From assembly GCA_029204225.1 (NCBI GenBank), contig CM055095.1:22889542-22953541 (forward strand): a DNA stretch of 64,000 bases, read 5' to 3'. Positions 34,668-46,800 of this stretch are shown here, in pieces. The notes beneath the pieces were generated by a model. That model saw only the letters and a program-made list of their open reading frames with translations, was not told where the DNA came from and ran no database searches. This DNA is from Diphasiastrum complanatum. Taxonomy: Eukaryota > Streptophyta > Lycopodiopsida > Lycopodiales > Lycopodiaceae. Within the stretch, counting starts at the first letter, position 1, and each line of letters opens with the position of its first letter. The position numbers and the translations under genes are program-made.

Positions 34668-36310
34668 AAGACTTTGCATCTACCATTTGAAATATTTTTA
34701 GAATATTATTAGCATACTTATCTTGAAATATGAATTTAAATTGAGAAGCTCTAAATACCTCTATTCCCAAGATATGATGTGAAAGACCAAGATCATGCAC
34801 CTCCAACTCCTTTTTGAGTGCAATCTTGATATCATCAATATCATGCTTGTTGCCTCCACTCAAAATGATATCATCCAAATAGATTAGAAGAATAGTAGCA
34901 TGATTTTCAACAAATCTATAGTAAAGTGAATGATCATACTTACTCATCATGAAATTTTGAGAAAGTAAAAAACAATTGAGCTTAGCATACCAACTCCTCG
35001 GTGCTTGCTTAAGACCATACAAACTCTTTTGTAAAAAACAAACATGATTAGGCTTGCCATTTGAAATGTAGCCCTCGGGTTGCTCCATGAACACTTCCTC
35101 CTCAAGATCCTCATTTAAGAATGCATTTGTAATGTCCAATTGCCATAGATCCCATCCAATAAGTGTTGCAAGAGATGTGATGACTCAAATGCTTATCATC
35201 TTTGCCACGGGTACAAAGGTATCATCATAGTTAATACCATGTTCTTGTGCATACCCTTTTGCCACCAACCTTGTCTTGTACTTGTTGATTGATCCATGTT
35301 GGTTTGTCTTCACTTTCAAGACCCATTTGCATCCAATAGCCTTCTTGTCCTTTGGAAGTGCCACCGATCTCCATGTTTCATTCTTCATAAGAGCTTCATA
35401 CTCAAGATCCATTGCTTGGATCCACTCCTCTTTTTGCCTTGCTTCATCTACACACATAAGTACATCAAAAGAGGTTAGGAAAGCATAGTTTGTATCACCA
35501 ACAACTTGCTTGCATTTTTCATCATAAGTGAGCCTCAAAGGTTGTCGCCTTTGCCTTGATGTCCTCCTTGGCTTTTGACTTGAAGTAGGCCCTTCACCAT
35601 CAACATCCCAAGTATTGTCAATCACGTCATCAACATCAAGAATGTTAGATCCAATGTCCACACCACCTCTTGAAAAAACTTTTGGAAAATTTCCTTCATA
35701 GAAAAGGACATCTCTTCCAATGACCACTGTCAGGAATGTAAACTTTGTAAGCCTTGCTTACCTCACTATAGCCAACAAATACACCTTTCTTTGAAGATGG
35801 ATCCTCCTTGGTTCTATCATCAAGAGTGATGTTGATATTTTTTCCATCCAATACCACACTCGGCCATCTATTGCATAGAAAATTAGCACACATCAAAGCT
35901 TTATTACAAAAGGATTTAGGAAGATTTGCACCTAACCTAATCTTGATCCCATTTGCATCACAAAATGCCTTGAACTTGGTGTGCCACCATTTTCACTCTC
36001 AAGCACTTGATCTTTGTAGAAAATTCGACCTTCCTTGCAATCTTGAACTTGACAAAGACATCAAACACCTCATCTTTTCTCTCTAGTAGATACACCCAAC
36101 AAAATTTACTAAAGTCATCAATGAAAGTCGCATACTAATTGTAATAACACCATGAATAACCTCCATTGTTAATTGTAGTAACACCATGAATATCCGAATG
36201 CATAAGTTGCAAAGGCTTACTTGATCTTGATGTAGACCTCTTGTAAGGTAATCTATGTGACTTTGATAAAGCACATTGCTCACAAACATGATTCAAACTT
36301 GTTAAACAGA
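34660..36310 (-). pseudogene. Copia pre-integrase to RT segment, inverted
   Basis: Minus-strand reading from about 36300: 'CEQCALSKSHRLPY'-type zinc segment in mixed frames, then broken integrase with 'FIDDFSKFCWVYLL'-like pieces. Next come 'MMCANFLCNRWPSVVLDGK', 'VGYSEVSKAYKVYIP' and the linker 'SSQKPRRTSRQRRQPLRLTY'. RT follows: 'QAMDLEYEALMKNETWRSV', 'AIGCKWVLKVKTNQHGSIN', 'DITNAFLNEDLEEEVFMEQP', 'YGLKQAPRSWYAKL', and an intact 'LLIYLDDIILSGG' near 34880. It ends at 'FQMVDAKSW' near 34665. It begins roughly where the adjoining plus-strand gag segment stops, within about 20 codons, so both may be one rearranged element. RNase H and LTR are missing. Confidence 0.85.
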
Positions 36311-36599
36311 TTTAGAGGATCTGTGAACATTTGACGCCATTCCGCAGCTACACAGACATTAAACCACCCCAAACCATTCCGATCTGTGCGGCAAAACCAT
36401 CGCTCTCAGGTCTTCCACATCTCCATTACAGAGCTCACCACTTTCGTCCTGGCTAGCACGAAGCTCAGTTCTCAACCGATGCTTCACGCTCCTTCCCAAG
36501 CCGAGCCACGACTCTTGTCTGGACCGAACTGCTACACATCAACTCTCGACCGAGCCACTACAGAACAATCATGCCATGTCTTGAGTTACATCTCAACCG

Positions 36600-37150
36600 A
36601 CGCATTTGCTCACATCTTGACCGACGCTTTTGAGTCGATCTCGACCGACGACCTCGCGTCAGATCTCGATCGACAACTTCTGTTACATCTCAACTGACAT
36701 ATTTTCTCACGTCTCGACCGACGCTTTTGAGTCAGATCTCGACCGACGACCTTGCTCAGATCTCAACCGACAGCTTCTATTACAATCTCAATCGACGCAT
36801 TTGCTCACGTCTCGACCGATGCTTTTGAGTCAGATCTCGACCGATGACCTCGCGTCAGATCTCGATCGACAGCTTCCGTTACACCTCAACCGACGCATTT
36901 GCTCACATCTCGACTGCCGCTTTGAGTCAAATCTCGACCGACGACCGCACGTCAGATCTCGACCGACAGCTTCAGTTACAATCTCGACCGATGCATTTGC
37001 TCACATCTCAACCGACGCATTTGCTCACGTCTTGACCAACGCTTCGCATCAGTTCTCGACCGACGACCTCGCGTCAAAATTCGACCGACGACCTCGCGTC
37101 CGTTCTCAACCGACGCCCTCGCGTCAGTTCTCGACCGACGGATGATCTCA
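36600..37150 (+). repeat. Minisatellite with ATCTCGACCGACG units
   Basis: 'tctcgaccgacg' or close variants recur about every 32-33 bases. A higher order is visible: 'gacgcttttgagtca' near 36624, 36719, 36817 and 36918 gives a composite period of about 95-101 bases. That unit comprises three sub-units that also carry 'gacctcgcgtcagatctcga' and 'catttgctcac'. It opens frames on both strands (Ser-Thr-Asp-rich plus, Arg-rich minus), which are repeat artefacts. CpG-rich against AT-rich surroundings. It lies upstream of the plus-strand gypsy gag. Confidence 0.9.
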
Positions 37151-38130
37151 GATCTCAACCGACCCTTGAACCATTCAAACCATAATCAAATACACGACAA
37201 TCATTGCAAACACCTTCTAGCCATAGCAATCGCATTGCACCATAGTGACCGCTCTACACCGTGAGAACTACATTGAGCCGTAGGGAATACATTCAACAAA
37301 ACCCCCACTGCTTCACTCTTTGCACCATAGCCATCGTCAACAACAGCACAACAGCTATCGTAACAACCGCAAACACACAACCTCCACAATTGCACCGTCA
37401 GAACCGCAATCACATACCTTTAATCTTCCAATGATAGCAACTGTATCGCAACTATCGCACCACTTGTTTTCACCCGTAGGAACAGTCATCCATCATAACT
37501 CGTAGGCATCATAATCTACCGTACCGTACGGATTGTAAACCACCGCAAACCATGCTCATCGGAAACCGTTCGGACCACAATTGCCCGCAAACCGTCGCAA
37601 CCCGTAGGGACCCCAATCCATCGCAAACTGTACAGACCGCAAACCATCCCCACCCACTGCAATCCAATCGTCTCCATTCTCACACCGTAGAAATAGCACC
37701 AACGCTCACACACATTCAACCACATCTACTCTTCAGTTGTAGCAGCCTCATTTCCCTACAACCCGATCATATCCAACACACGCACACATCAATCCAAATT
37801 GATTACCTTGACCTGTAGATCCTAACTAACCACCATCGCACCGCAGCCACCGCATTAGACCACAAATAACCGCGTCCCAGCTATAGTTTGCGCCTGCCTT
37901 GAACAATCCTCACCGCTATCATAGTAATACACAACCTTTCAATCACCAAACGACTACTTCCTGACTCCATTGTCAGCAACCGCATTTACTCATTCCACCA
38001 CATTCGGCCGTATCAACCGCCATTGGTCGCATTGCACTCGCATCAATCGTGGACCCGTAGCAACCACATTCCAACACCCGTATCCACCGTAACAACAGTC
38101 CAAGAGCCTATTTCACAAATTTACGGTACT
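37151..38130 (+). repeat. Second degenerate repeat, ACCGCA/CCGTAGGGAC type
   Basis: Short words such as 'accgcaa', 'ccgtag(g/a)', 'aaccatcgc' and 'gaccgcaaaccat' recur irregularly, on the scale of 20-30 bases, for most of this interval. There is no clean period. It probably forms, with the minisatellite, the LTR or leader of the gypsy element whose gag starts near 38143. Confidence 0.5.
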
Positions 38131-38142
38131 CTACAAGTTGTT

Positions 38143-39650
38143 ATGGATCGCCCTTACGATCCGAATTCTACGGAGGACTATCTACCAGAGAAGGTCTCCC
38201 CATCCACCGAACAGGCTCGATTTAACATATATTCCCGGATGAAATCCCAAGTCCAAGAGCCATCCACCAACCCATTCGATAGATGGGAACCCATGCATTA
38301 TGAAGCTCCATGTGAACGTTCGACCACATTTTCATGCTGCCGAATCTTCACATGCACGAGCTCACTTAAACGGAGCTCTTGCGAATAATATTCCACGTAC
38401 TTGAAAACATACCCCAAAGCTAGATTTACCTAAATACGATGGTAACACTGATCCTCAAAGAATTCTTCAAGTCTTTGAGAATGCATGTGACGTCTATGGC
38501 GAGACATCACCGGAAGCCATGGTATAGCTCTTTTCGATGATCATGATCGATCGAGCACGGGAGTGGGTTTTTAACCTTGATCGTGAAGATAAACATGACT
38601 GGTCACTCTTGAAGGAGGCCTTTATCAAACGCTTCAAGCCATTTCGCTTGATAGAAAGTCTTTTTGTCAAGCTAAGTAATATCAAAATGACAAAAGACGA
38701 AAAAGTACGTGACTACATTGAACAATTTAAAAGATTAAAAAGTCAGGTACAAGAACAACCCACTGAGTCTATTCTCATAATTTGGTTCCTCGTTGGACTC
38801 CCACAATGGATAAGACGTGAACTTCGTTCCGATGATGAATATACACCATTGAAACAAGCCATGTATGATGTCATTCGAGAGAAAGATGAGGGCTCTGATG
38901 TCGATGAACCACGTGAACGGAGAGTACATCGTGTTGTCCAAGAAGCTTGACCAAACGTCAAAACTCGAGAACAGTTGTGGAAAACATAGATGGAGTTACT
39001 TAACCAGCAACACCAACAACAGATGGAGAAACTCACGAAAGAATTTCAGAACACTCTTAAGTCTATCCAGAGTTCGATGTCGGGTCAGTTACCCACTGGC
39101 CAAATCCACCATAGACGAGAGAACACGTGGTGCCCTCACTGTCAAGGTGCATACACTGGCAATGAGTGCACTTCATACCAACCGGTCCCAGATACTTCCT
39201 TGATCAAATGTGACATCTGCGACTTTATGGTTCATACCTCTCTTTATTGCTATTATAACAACCAGTCAGGAGGACATACTCAACCTCCTCGACAACCGTT
39301 TGTTTCACAAAACCAACACACGCACTACCAACCACGAAACAACCAAGTCCATATACAAGAGTTGCCCAGACAACCTAGACATGAACCTCAACCATAGTTG
39401 GCACTCTTAGGACCACCTCCAAGAGGACAACCAAATCTAGGACCACCAAAACATAGAAATCCTCGAGAGTCTACACAAACACATCTTGTTGAAAACTCCT
39501 ACGATCAGTCCTATCATCAAGATACAATAATTCCATCTTGTTAGTTCTCAACATTATCAAACTGACAACTCATGCTCATGCAAACGAAATGAGTATTCAA
39601 TGCGGCTTTATTTGTGGTGAAATGGGACATTTTATGGCTGACTGTAAAGC
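38143..39650 (+). pseudogene. Gypsy gag
   Basis: 'MDRPYDPNSTEDYLPEK' starts at 38143, followed by a frame change. The retrotransposon Gag domain at about 38540-38900 has 'LLKEAFIKRFKPFRLIESLF', 'KVRDYIEQFKRLKSQVQEQP' and 'IWFLVGLPQWIRREL'. A first Cys/His region lies near 39130-39260 and a knuckle 'CGFICGEMGHFMADC' near 39600-39645, with three rather than two residues between the first Cys pair. Stops near 38393, 38525 and 38948 interrupt it. Confidence 0.8.
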
Positions 39651-40218
39651 TAAAAACCAATACCATCCAGAATGTCCCGACTGTGTCCGTAAACACAGTT
39701 TCAAGGAGTGTCTAAAACAACCTAACAGAATTTTTCCAGCACGTCATATCTCATCCGAACCTGTTAGAGTTCTCACTAGAGCACAACGTCAACAACAAGA
39801 ACAGCAGCAAAACCATGGAAAATTAGTTGACCCACATGGAAGCCATTTGACGGCTTTCACATTACCAAAAGATTACCCAGACCCAAAAGTGGAACAACGG
39901 CAATACAATGAGTTTCAAGATGAGTTTTTGCGAGAGGAAGAACATATAGAAAGTTTGTTATCAGCTCATATCCTCGAAAAGGAGCAATCCCTACAGGGAC
40001 TTGAAGTATTTTCTGACCTCTTGCAAGCTCAACTCACCATGTCGTTTCATACCGCAATAAAACCCTTCATTGGACTTCAATGTTATATCCATCAAATTTT
40101 TCAGCTGCCTACTATTCCTAATGAACAGCAGAAAACATAAGAGATTTCTGAAAATTCCCCAGATTTCTATGAATCTGCTGATACAGGTGCTGCTAAGGGG
40201 ACTAGCATCACCCTACAT

Positions 40219-40767
40219 TTGTCCTATAAAGACTATCTCGCAGTATCTGCTATCCTAGATAGCGGATCAGACGTTAATATAATGGCTTTGTCATTGGCAA
40301 ATTCATGGGGCTTCCATACCTTCGATCAACCACGATATAAACTTTGCATGGCTGATCAACGAGTTACTGACCCTGCTAGTCATTTATCAAATATAAAAGT
40401 TTGCATAGCATGTGTCAAATTTGTGATAGATTGTTTCATCTTAGATTTACCAGTAGATAACAATACATATAAACTCCTTCTTGGTACACCCTGGCTCCAG
40501 ATGGCAGGTGTTGTCCAAGATTGGAAGCATAGCAAAATTACTTTTGGTAACCACGATAAACGAGTCACAGTTGACTCAACAGGCCATGTCAAGCCCGCCA
40601 AGGTATACAATGATTGGTCATCCACAACATATGATGAATCAGATAGCGTCCCGATCCAACCAAAAGGTCACCATACGAAATCCACGGACATAATAAATTG
40701 GGGCCACGCACTAGCCACTGTGGACTGTGCTGATTCCAATCAATGTCGTATCGAAACTACTACATGA
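40219..40767 (+). pseudogene. Gypsy aspartic protease region
   Basis: 'AILDSGSDVNIMALSLANSW' carries the D-S-G active-site triad at 40258-40266. 'CFILDLPVDNNTYKLLLGTP' further on is the usual flap and 'LLG.PWL' region. The protease would process the polyprotein. The frame closes with TGA at 40765. Confidence 0.8.
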
Positions 40768-41327
40768 GATGTGGATATTCTCCCATCCTCTACAGACATT
40801 GACACACCCATCATCCCACTGATGATGATTGACCCGATTCCTATAGCGTGGTGCTCAGGAGAACCTAGTGCCTCTATCGCCCATGTTTCAGAAGAAGGTA
40901 TTCTTTTCATGGATGATGTAGACATGACGGATGAACATGTACTCCTATATCTAGATGCACAACCTTATCCGCCAAAATCAATTCCTGAGGAGATAACGAC
41001 ACCAGGATCGTTGGCTCACGTCCAACTGACATCCAAGGTACCCAACACACAAACATACAAGCCCAAACCCAAAGTATATACATGGATGTGTATCCCGACG
41101 AAGTCTGGGATACAATCGACGACGATATGATAAGTGAGGCACCAACACCGCCCACTCAAAAACCACAAAAACCTCAATTACAAAAACCTAAAGTTATTGA
41201 TACAAAATTAACCTAGCGTCAAAAACAGATGCGTGAGAAGCTTAAACAAGCGATCAAGCCCTTGTCCAAAGGGACAGAAACCAAACAATCCGACCAAGCT
41301 TCCACGTCCGGTAGTGAATCACCTTAG

Positions 41328-42540
41328 ATGATTCCCAAAGTTCCCGAACCTTTTTTTGACCCACCTTTTGATCTTCCACAGAAGTTCAAAGACTTTACAC
41401 TGGATGACGTTGTTATTCGGTTACCACAACCACATCGGGAACCTACACCAAGCTCCAATTCCTTTGAAGGACCTGCTAAGACAATTCCACTAAACCTTAA
41501 AGATCCTGATGAGGAGATAGATCGAATAGTTCATGTTGGTGCACATTTGTCATCAACCCAACTTTCTGATCTGAAAACATTACTCCGCAAATACAGGGAT
41601 GTATTTGCATGGAATTATACAAAAATGAAAGGAATCCCACCTGAAATAGTCGTCCATAGGATTTCTTTAGAAGACAATACTAAGCCTATTAGGGCTAAAC
41701 CCTATCGATCTAACCCTGTCTATCGTGAGAGGATCAATGAAGATATTAAAAAATTGTTGGATGTTGGCTTCATTTATGAAGTTCAACATACTGATTGGGT
41801 ATCACCCATTGTGGTTGTACCCAAGAAAAACGGCAAGCTTTGTATTTGTGTCAATCTCAAAAACCTTGATGCGGTTACGAAGAAAGACCATTTTCCCTTG
41901 TTTTAACGACTCAAATCCTAGAGAAAATGGCAGGAGCTTAAGCTTTCAGCTTCTTGGATGGATTCAGCGGGTATTTCCTTGTTCAAATAGCCCCTGATAA
42001 TAAACATAAAACGGCCTTTGCAATAGAGAACGGGGTTATGCTTATAACGTTATGTCTTTTGGCTTATGCAACGCCCCTTCAACGTTCCAAAGGGTCATGC
42101 AACTAGCCTTTCAAGATCTGTTACATCGGATCGTTGAGATTTATCTCGACAATCTAGGTGTACATTCCTCCGCAACTACGCACCTTGACGCCCTAGAGAA
42201 AATCTTCATTCACTGTCGTAGATTTGGAATCTCACTAAACCCAGATAAATGCCAAATATGGGTCACCCATGGGGTCGTACCCGGGCATATAATTTCAAAG
42301 GACGGTATTTCTACCGACCCTTCAAAAATCAAGGTTATAGTGGAAATGCCCTTACCTGCAACAGTGAAGAAAGTATATGTCTTCCTCGGTCATACAAATC
42401 ATTATCGCATCTTTATAATTGACTATGCTGGCAAGGCACGCCTCGTTTATTTAGTTGTGGTAGATCCTCGCTGGACCGAAGAACGAATTAAGGCCTTTGA
42501 GGAGTTGAAAACAGCCCTCACCACGGCTCCCATACTCCGC
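41328..42540 (+). pseudogene. Gypsy reverse transcriptase with mutated YxDD
   Basis: The N-terminal part has 'DVFAWNYTKMKGIPPEIVVH', 'KPYRSNPVYRERINEDIKKL', 'WVSPIVVVPKKNGKLCICVN'. After a stop near 41904 and frameshifts come 'FLDGFSGYFLVQIAPDN' and then 'MSFGLCNAPSTFQRVMQLAF'. The catalytic box reads Y-L-D-N (42142-42153) instead of Y-x-D-D, so the second metal-binding Asp is lost. The thumb follows with 'VTHGVVPGHIISKDGISTDP' and 'VFLGHTNHYRIFI'. Confidence 0.85.
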
Positions 42541-43025
42541 TTGCCAGATTACACAAAAGAGTTCCATGTGCATACTGACGCAAGTAAGTATGCCATTGGA
42601 GGTCTTCTTGCGCAACCAGGCAAGTATGGCAAAGACTTCCCAATATGTTTCTTGAGCAGGCAACTGGTGCCTACTGAAGTAAACTATACAGCCACCGAGA
42701 GAGAAGCATTGGCGATGGTCTATGTTGTGCAACAACTAAGACATTATTTATTAGGCCAGACCTTTGCGTTCTACACAGACCATCAAGCCCTTCTATATAT
42801 CGTTAATAAATCCTGTAAAATGGGACGTATAGCTCGATGGCTGTTGATCTTAAAGAAATTTAATTTTCGCGTTGTCGTTCGAAAAGGGACCCAACATTTC
42901 ATGGCGGACCACCTTTCCAAACTACCAAGTGTTGAAAAAGCAACTGCACCAATCGATGATGATCTCCCTAATGCATGCCTTTTTCAGATCGATGCTACAC
43001 CCTTATGGGATGAGGAGATCACTTA
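42541..43025 (+). pseudogene. Gypsy RNase H
   Basis: Continuous with RT in one frame: 'FHVHTDASKYAIGGLLAQPG', 'FPICFLSRQLVPTEVNYTAT', 'EREALAMVYVVQQLRHYLLG', 'FYTDHQALLYI' and 'GRIARWLLILKKFNF'. The first catalytic Asp (TDAS), Glu (EREAL) and the later TDH Asp are all present. Closes with TAG at 43024. Confidence 0.85.
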
Positions 43026-43079
43026 GTTCCTCACAACAGGCAGACTCAAAGAAGGCCTGAGTACGGCGGCAAAAAAAAA

Positions 43080-43898
43080 AAATTGCTAAAAGCAACACCC
43101 TTTTAGTTGATTGCGGGACAACTTTACAAAAGGGGCATTGACGGTATCATTCGCCGATGTGCTTATGAATCTGAGATACGACCTATCATATCTCAGGCTC
43201 ATGAGGGCATTGGAGATGGCCACTTTTCTGCTGAAGCCACAACAAACATTATCCTTCGAGCAGGACTATGGTGGCCATCTTTGTTTAAGGACACGTTTGT
43301 TGTCATTAAAGCGTGTGATGTCTGTCAACGAGCCAAGAAAAACACCAAAGCAGACTTCATGCCACTGACTCCCATTATAGAAGGCGAAGCCTTCCATAAG
43401 TGGGAAATTGACTTTGTTGGACCAATTAGTCCAGCAGCAAAACATACCCAAGCTTGTTACATAGCCACAGATTACGCCACTAAGTGGGTGGAGGCTCGAG
43501 CAACGAAGGACGCCAACACAAAAATAGTTGCGCGTTTTCTTTACGAAAACATTACTACACATTTTGGCTGTCCCATTGAGCTAGTTAGTTATCGCGACAC
43601 GTATTTTTGAATGCTGTCATTGATAACCCTCCTACACCATTACCTTGTTGTTCACAGAAAAAGTACACCACCGTACTACCCTAGATGTAATGGCCAGGCT
43701 GAATCAACTAACAAGACGATATCTAAAATTTTGACCAAGATAGTTGAAACCAGTCGCTCTGATTGGGAAACAACACTTTTCTCAGTTGTTTGGGCTTACC
43801 GCACCACCCCGAAGAAAACCATTGGGTGGGTTATTCCTTTCCACTTAGTATATGGTCAAGAGGCGGTAATGTCAGTCGAATTCTTAGTCCCATCATAG
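43080..43898 (+). pseudogene. Gypsy integrase
   Basis: The zinc-binding H-H-C-C domain is visible: 'HEGIGDGHFSAEATTNIILR' and 'CDVCQRAKKNTK'. The core has 'HKWEIDFVGPIS' with the first catalytic Asp. At the second Asp position the sequence is 'LVSYRDTYF' then a stop, where 'VSDRGTHF' is usual. After a frame change, 'YYPRCNGQAESTNKTISKI' contains the catalytic Glu and 'WAYRTTPKKTIGW' follows. Truncated at about 43898. Confidence 0.85.
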
Positions 43899-46800
43899 CT
43901 GGATCATTAGGATAAATTGATTCATCCACCCACAAATCCATATTCATATAATTATTCATTCTCAATTCTCTAACTATTGCAGCAGCATTCTCTACAACTT
44001 TCGCATAGGTTAGCAATTCCAAGACCTTCCACTTATTCTCCATATCCTCAAAGGGTTTGATAATATTTGACCTCTCAAATATTTTATACCCCTTGAATTG
44101 TTGAAGTTGCAAGTTATCCTTTCAAAAATTTCCTTACAAGGATAGATGAATGTTTGCAAAGAGGAGAAGATCAATAAAAAAACAAGAATATCTATGGATA
44201 CATAAGCATACATAAGCGTTATTCCTAATACCCTAAAGAACTAGTGGTGAGGAAGGGACTTGTCAATGAAGATGAATGAAACTTTGATTTGATGAACTTC
44301 AAAATGCAACTTTTTCTGTCACTCCTTCCAAGCTTGGAACTCCATAATTCTTTATAATTAATGTCTTCCAACACATGAAAATTGTCAATGTCAAACCATT
44401 GGGTATTCCTTATAATACTTCTTTGACCTTCCAATCAAGCAAAAACTATTGAGGCCCTTCAAAAGGTACTGTGATTCCATTTTCCACCTATTTAATATTT
44501 TTGCCAATAAGGTGTAATCAATTTATTGGTTAGAGAAATTGAACACTTTAAAATAAAAAATGTGTGCTTTGTGATATTGAAAAGACACACGTGAGTATGA
44601 GACTCTATATTCACGACCTACTGAAACCAAATTATGCACCATAATTTTGTTAGTGATGTAGAAACAACCATGTCAATTCTTGCTCTTTTCTCTCATGAAG
44701 GGTTGTCTCATGAATAGCGACATCTTAATGGCTACATTTCAAAACATGATAACCGAGATTCACTTATCGAAGTGCCACATAACTTGAAAAAGATCGACTA
44801 TGACCCTACTAGATTTTGCCAACCATTTTACTTGGTGGAAGCTTTATGCCTGCAAATGAACCATTTAGGCATTTCAAAATGGTGACACATGGCTTCCATC
44901 CTTCGTCTTCAATTGCCCCTAGGGTGGGCCACGTCTCTTTTTACTAGAAGAGTATTTGCTTTTAGTAAAATTCGCATAGCCTGACTACAACATCTATCAT
45001 TCAGCTTGTCAATTCCTATAATCTCAACTCTTGGAAAGTTTGGCTTATAGACGACACCATATCTTGCCTCAAGATTTTCTCCTATATAAGTCATTGTAGA
45101 TTCAATATGCTACTTGAGCTCCATCTCCATCTATTTGGATGTTGACCACCATGCACATCTTGTTTTCTCTTTCGAACTTAAATTATGTCAAACTTTTAAA
45201 AATCTCATAACAAGTTTTTGCAAGAATATTTGATTGGAGTTATACTTTATAATTGTGTAAGCAAGTAAACAGTATTACACACTTGCTTGGAACATAGACA
45301 GATGCATTAATCAAACCCTCCACAAATTATCAAATTTGACTTTCCAACTCCACCAAACAAACCCTCCACAAATTATCAAATTTGACTTTCCAACTCCACC
45401 AGTGAGAATTTGGTTATTTATAAATTAAAATAAACCAATGCTAATGAGAAAACGTATATTGTCTAAAAGCACAAAATAATTTTTTAAAATATGAGACTCC
45501 TGAAAACGGAATGTATGTACAATGCTAGAAGTATGCACTTTTCCTTCCTTTTGGCTCTAACATAACAATACAAATCAGCTTCATCAAAATATTGAAGTCA
45601 ACACAAAATTGCCATAAAAGAAGTCTACTCGAAACTTCCCATACAAAGGCCAGACCATAGATGATCTTGTATTCATGAGCTTCGTATAGTCCAAAAATGT
45701 CACATACCCATTTCTCATAGACAACCAAAATTACAAGACACCTACATTGCCACATTCAAGCTGCTTAATATGTCAAAGTTTACTATTCCAGATGTTTGCC
45801 ACTAGTATCCCACAAACAAACAATCGCAAACAGGTTTAAAATGTTTTGGATGAATCGATCTCAAAAAATTCACTCCACTTGGATATGATTCAATTAACGC
45901 ATTTAGTCCTCTACAAACTACTTTGAACCATTTCACATCAAATAAAAAATAAAGTCTGCTTCACCAGCATCATATATATCTTGTTTAGTTTATACATAAT
46001 CTATGTTTGCTATGGTGAGATTTTTATCTTGTGCAATACCTTGACTTTTTGTTGTAAAGATGCTACTACACCACAATCATGTGCATCATTTTGCATTAAT
46101 CTTTTCAATGTGAAAGTGGAACCAGTAGCCCATATAGCATTCATTATACATTTCGCATTACACATGACAAACATGAATTTCATGAATAATCATGGTGAAC
46201 ACGGTGCTTTGAGATGATTAAAAGAATATTTTTTTAAATAAGAATGTTGTAACAACAAATTTCAAGAATAACATCTTTCATTCAAAATTTCTTGCAAGAT
46301 TCCATTTTGGGTTTGATATATTTTCCCCCTCATTCGAAGCTTTTTGAAATGTGCCATACATCCACTCTAGTGCCTTGCTTATGCAATGGCTAACTAACCA
46401 GTGTCATCTTGTCCATCCATTAAAGTACATAAATGCTAGCCTTGACACTAACCACCACTCGGAACTAGTATAGCTACTGGCAGATACTGACAAAAAAAGC
46501 ACTGCCTCTATATAGCAGTTACTGAAACTGGTCATCATCTATACAAAAATGAACATATGGATGGCACTGGTGTAAAATGCTTATAAGTAAATAACCTCGC
46601 ATGCCAAGTGGCTATTTCTCATAAGAAAGCTTGGACTTGACTCAACCACATTGAAGTCCGCAAAATTTTATAAAGAATTCTAGAAATGGTTATCATGTAC
46701 TTTCTTCCACCTAAATCTTCATTAATAATCACCAAAGATTTGCTGGATAACCCAATTTTCAAACTGAACTCAATTCGGTTCATAAATGTTGTTGGCTAGA

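Larger units (their letters stand above)
38143..43898 (+). mobile_element. Decayed Ty3/gypsy retrotransposon, plus strand
   Basis: Gag, zinc knuckle, protease, RT, RNase H and integrase follow in the canonical Ty3/gypsy order over 5.8 kb, broken into about ten frames by stops and indels. The 3' end stops inside the integrase C-terminal region near 43898, without LTR. Neither LTR was located with certainty. It is the most complete element in the window. Confidence 0.9.

Noticed and set aside
36386-37158. Ser-Thr-Asp-rich and Arg-rich frames at the minisatellite
   Set aside because: Open only because the repeat unit lacks stops in those phases; they follow the repeat exactly and have no family similarity.
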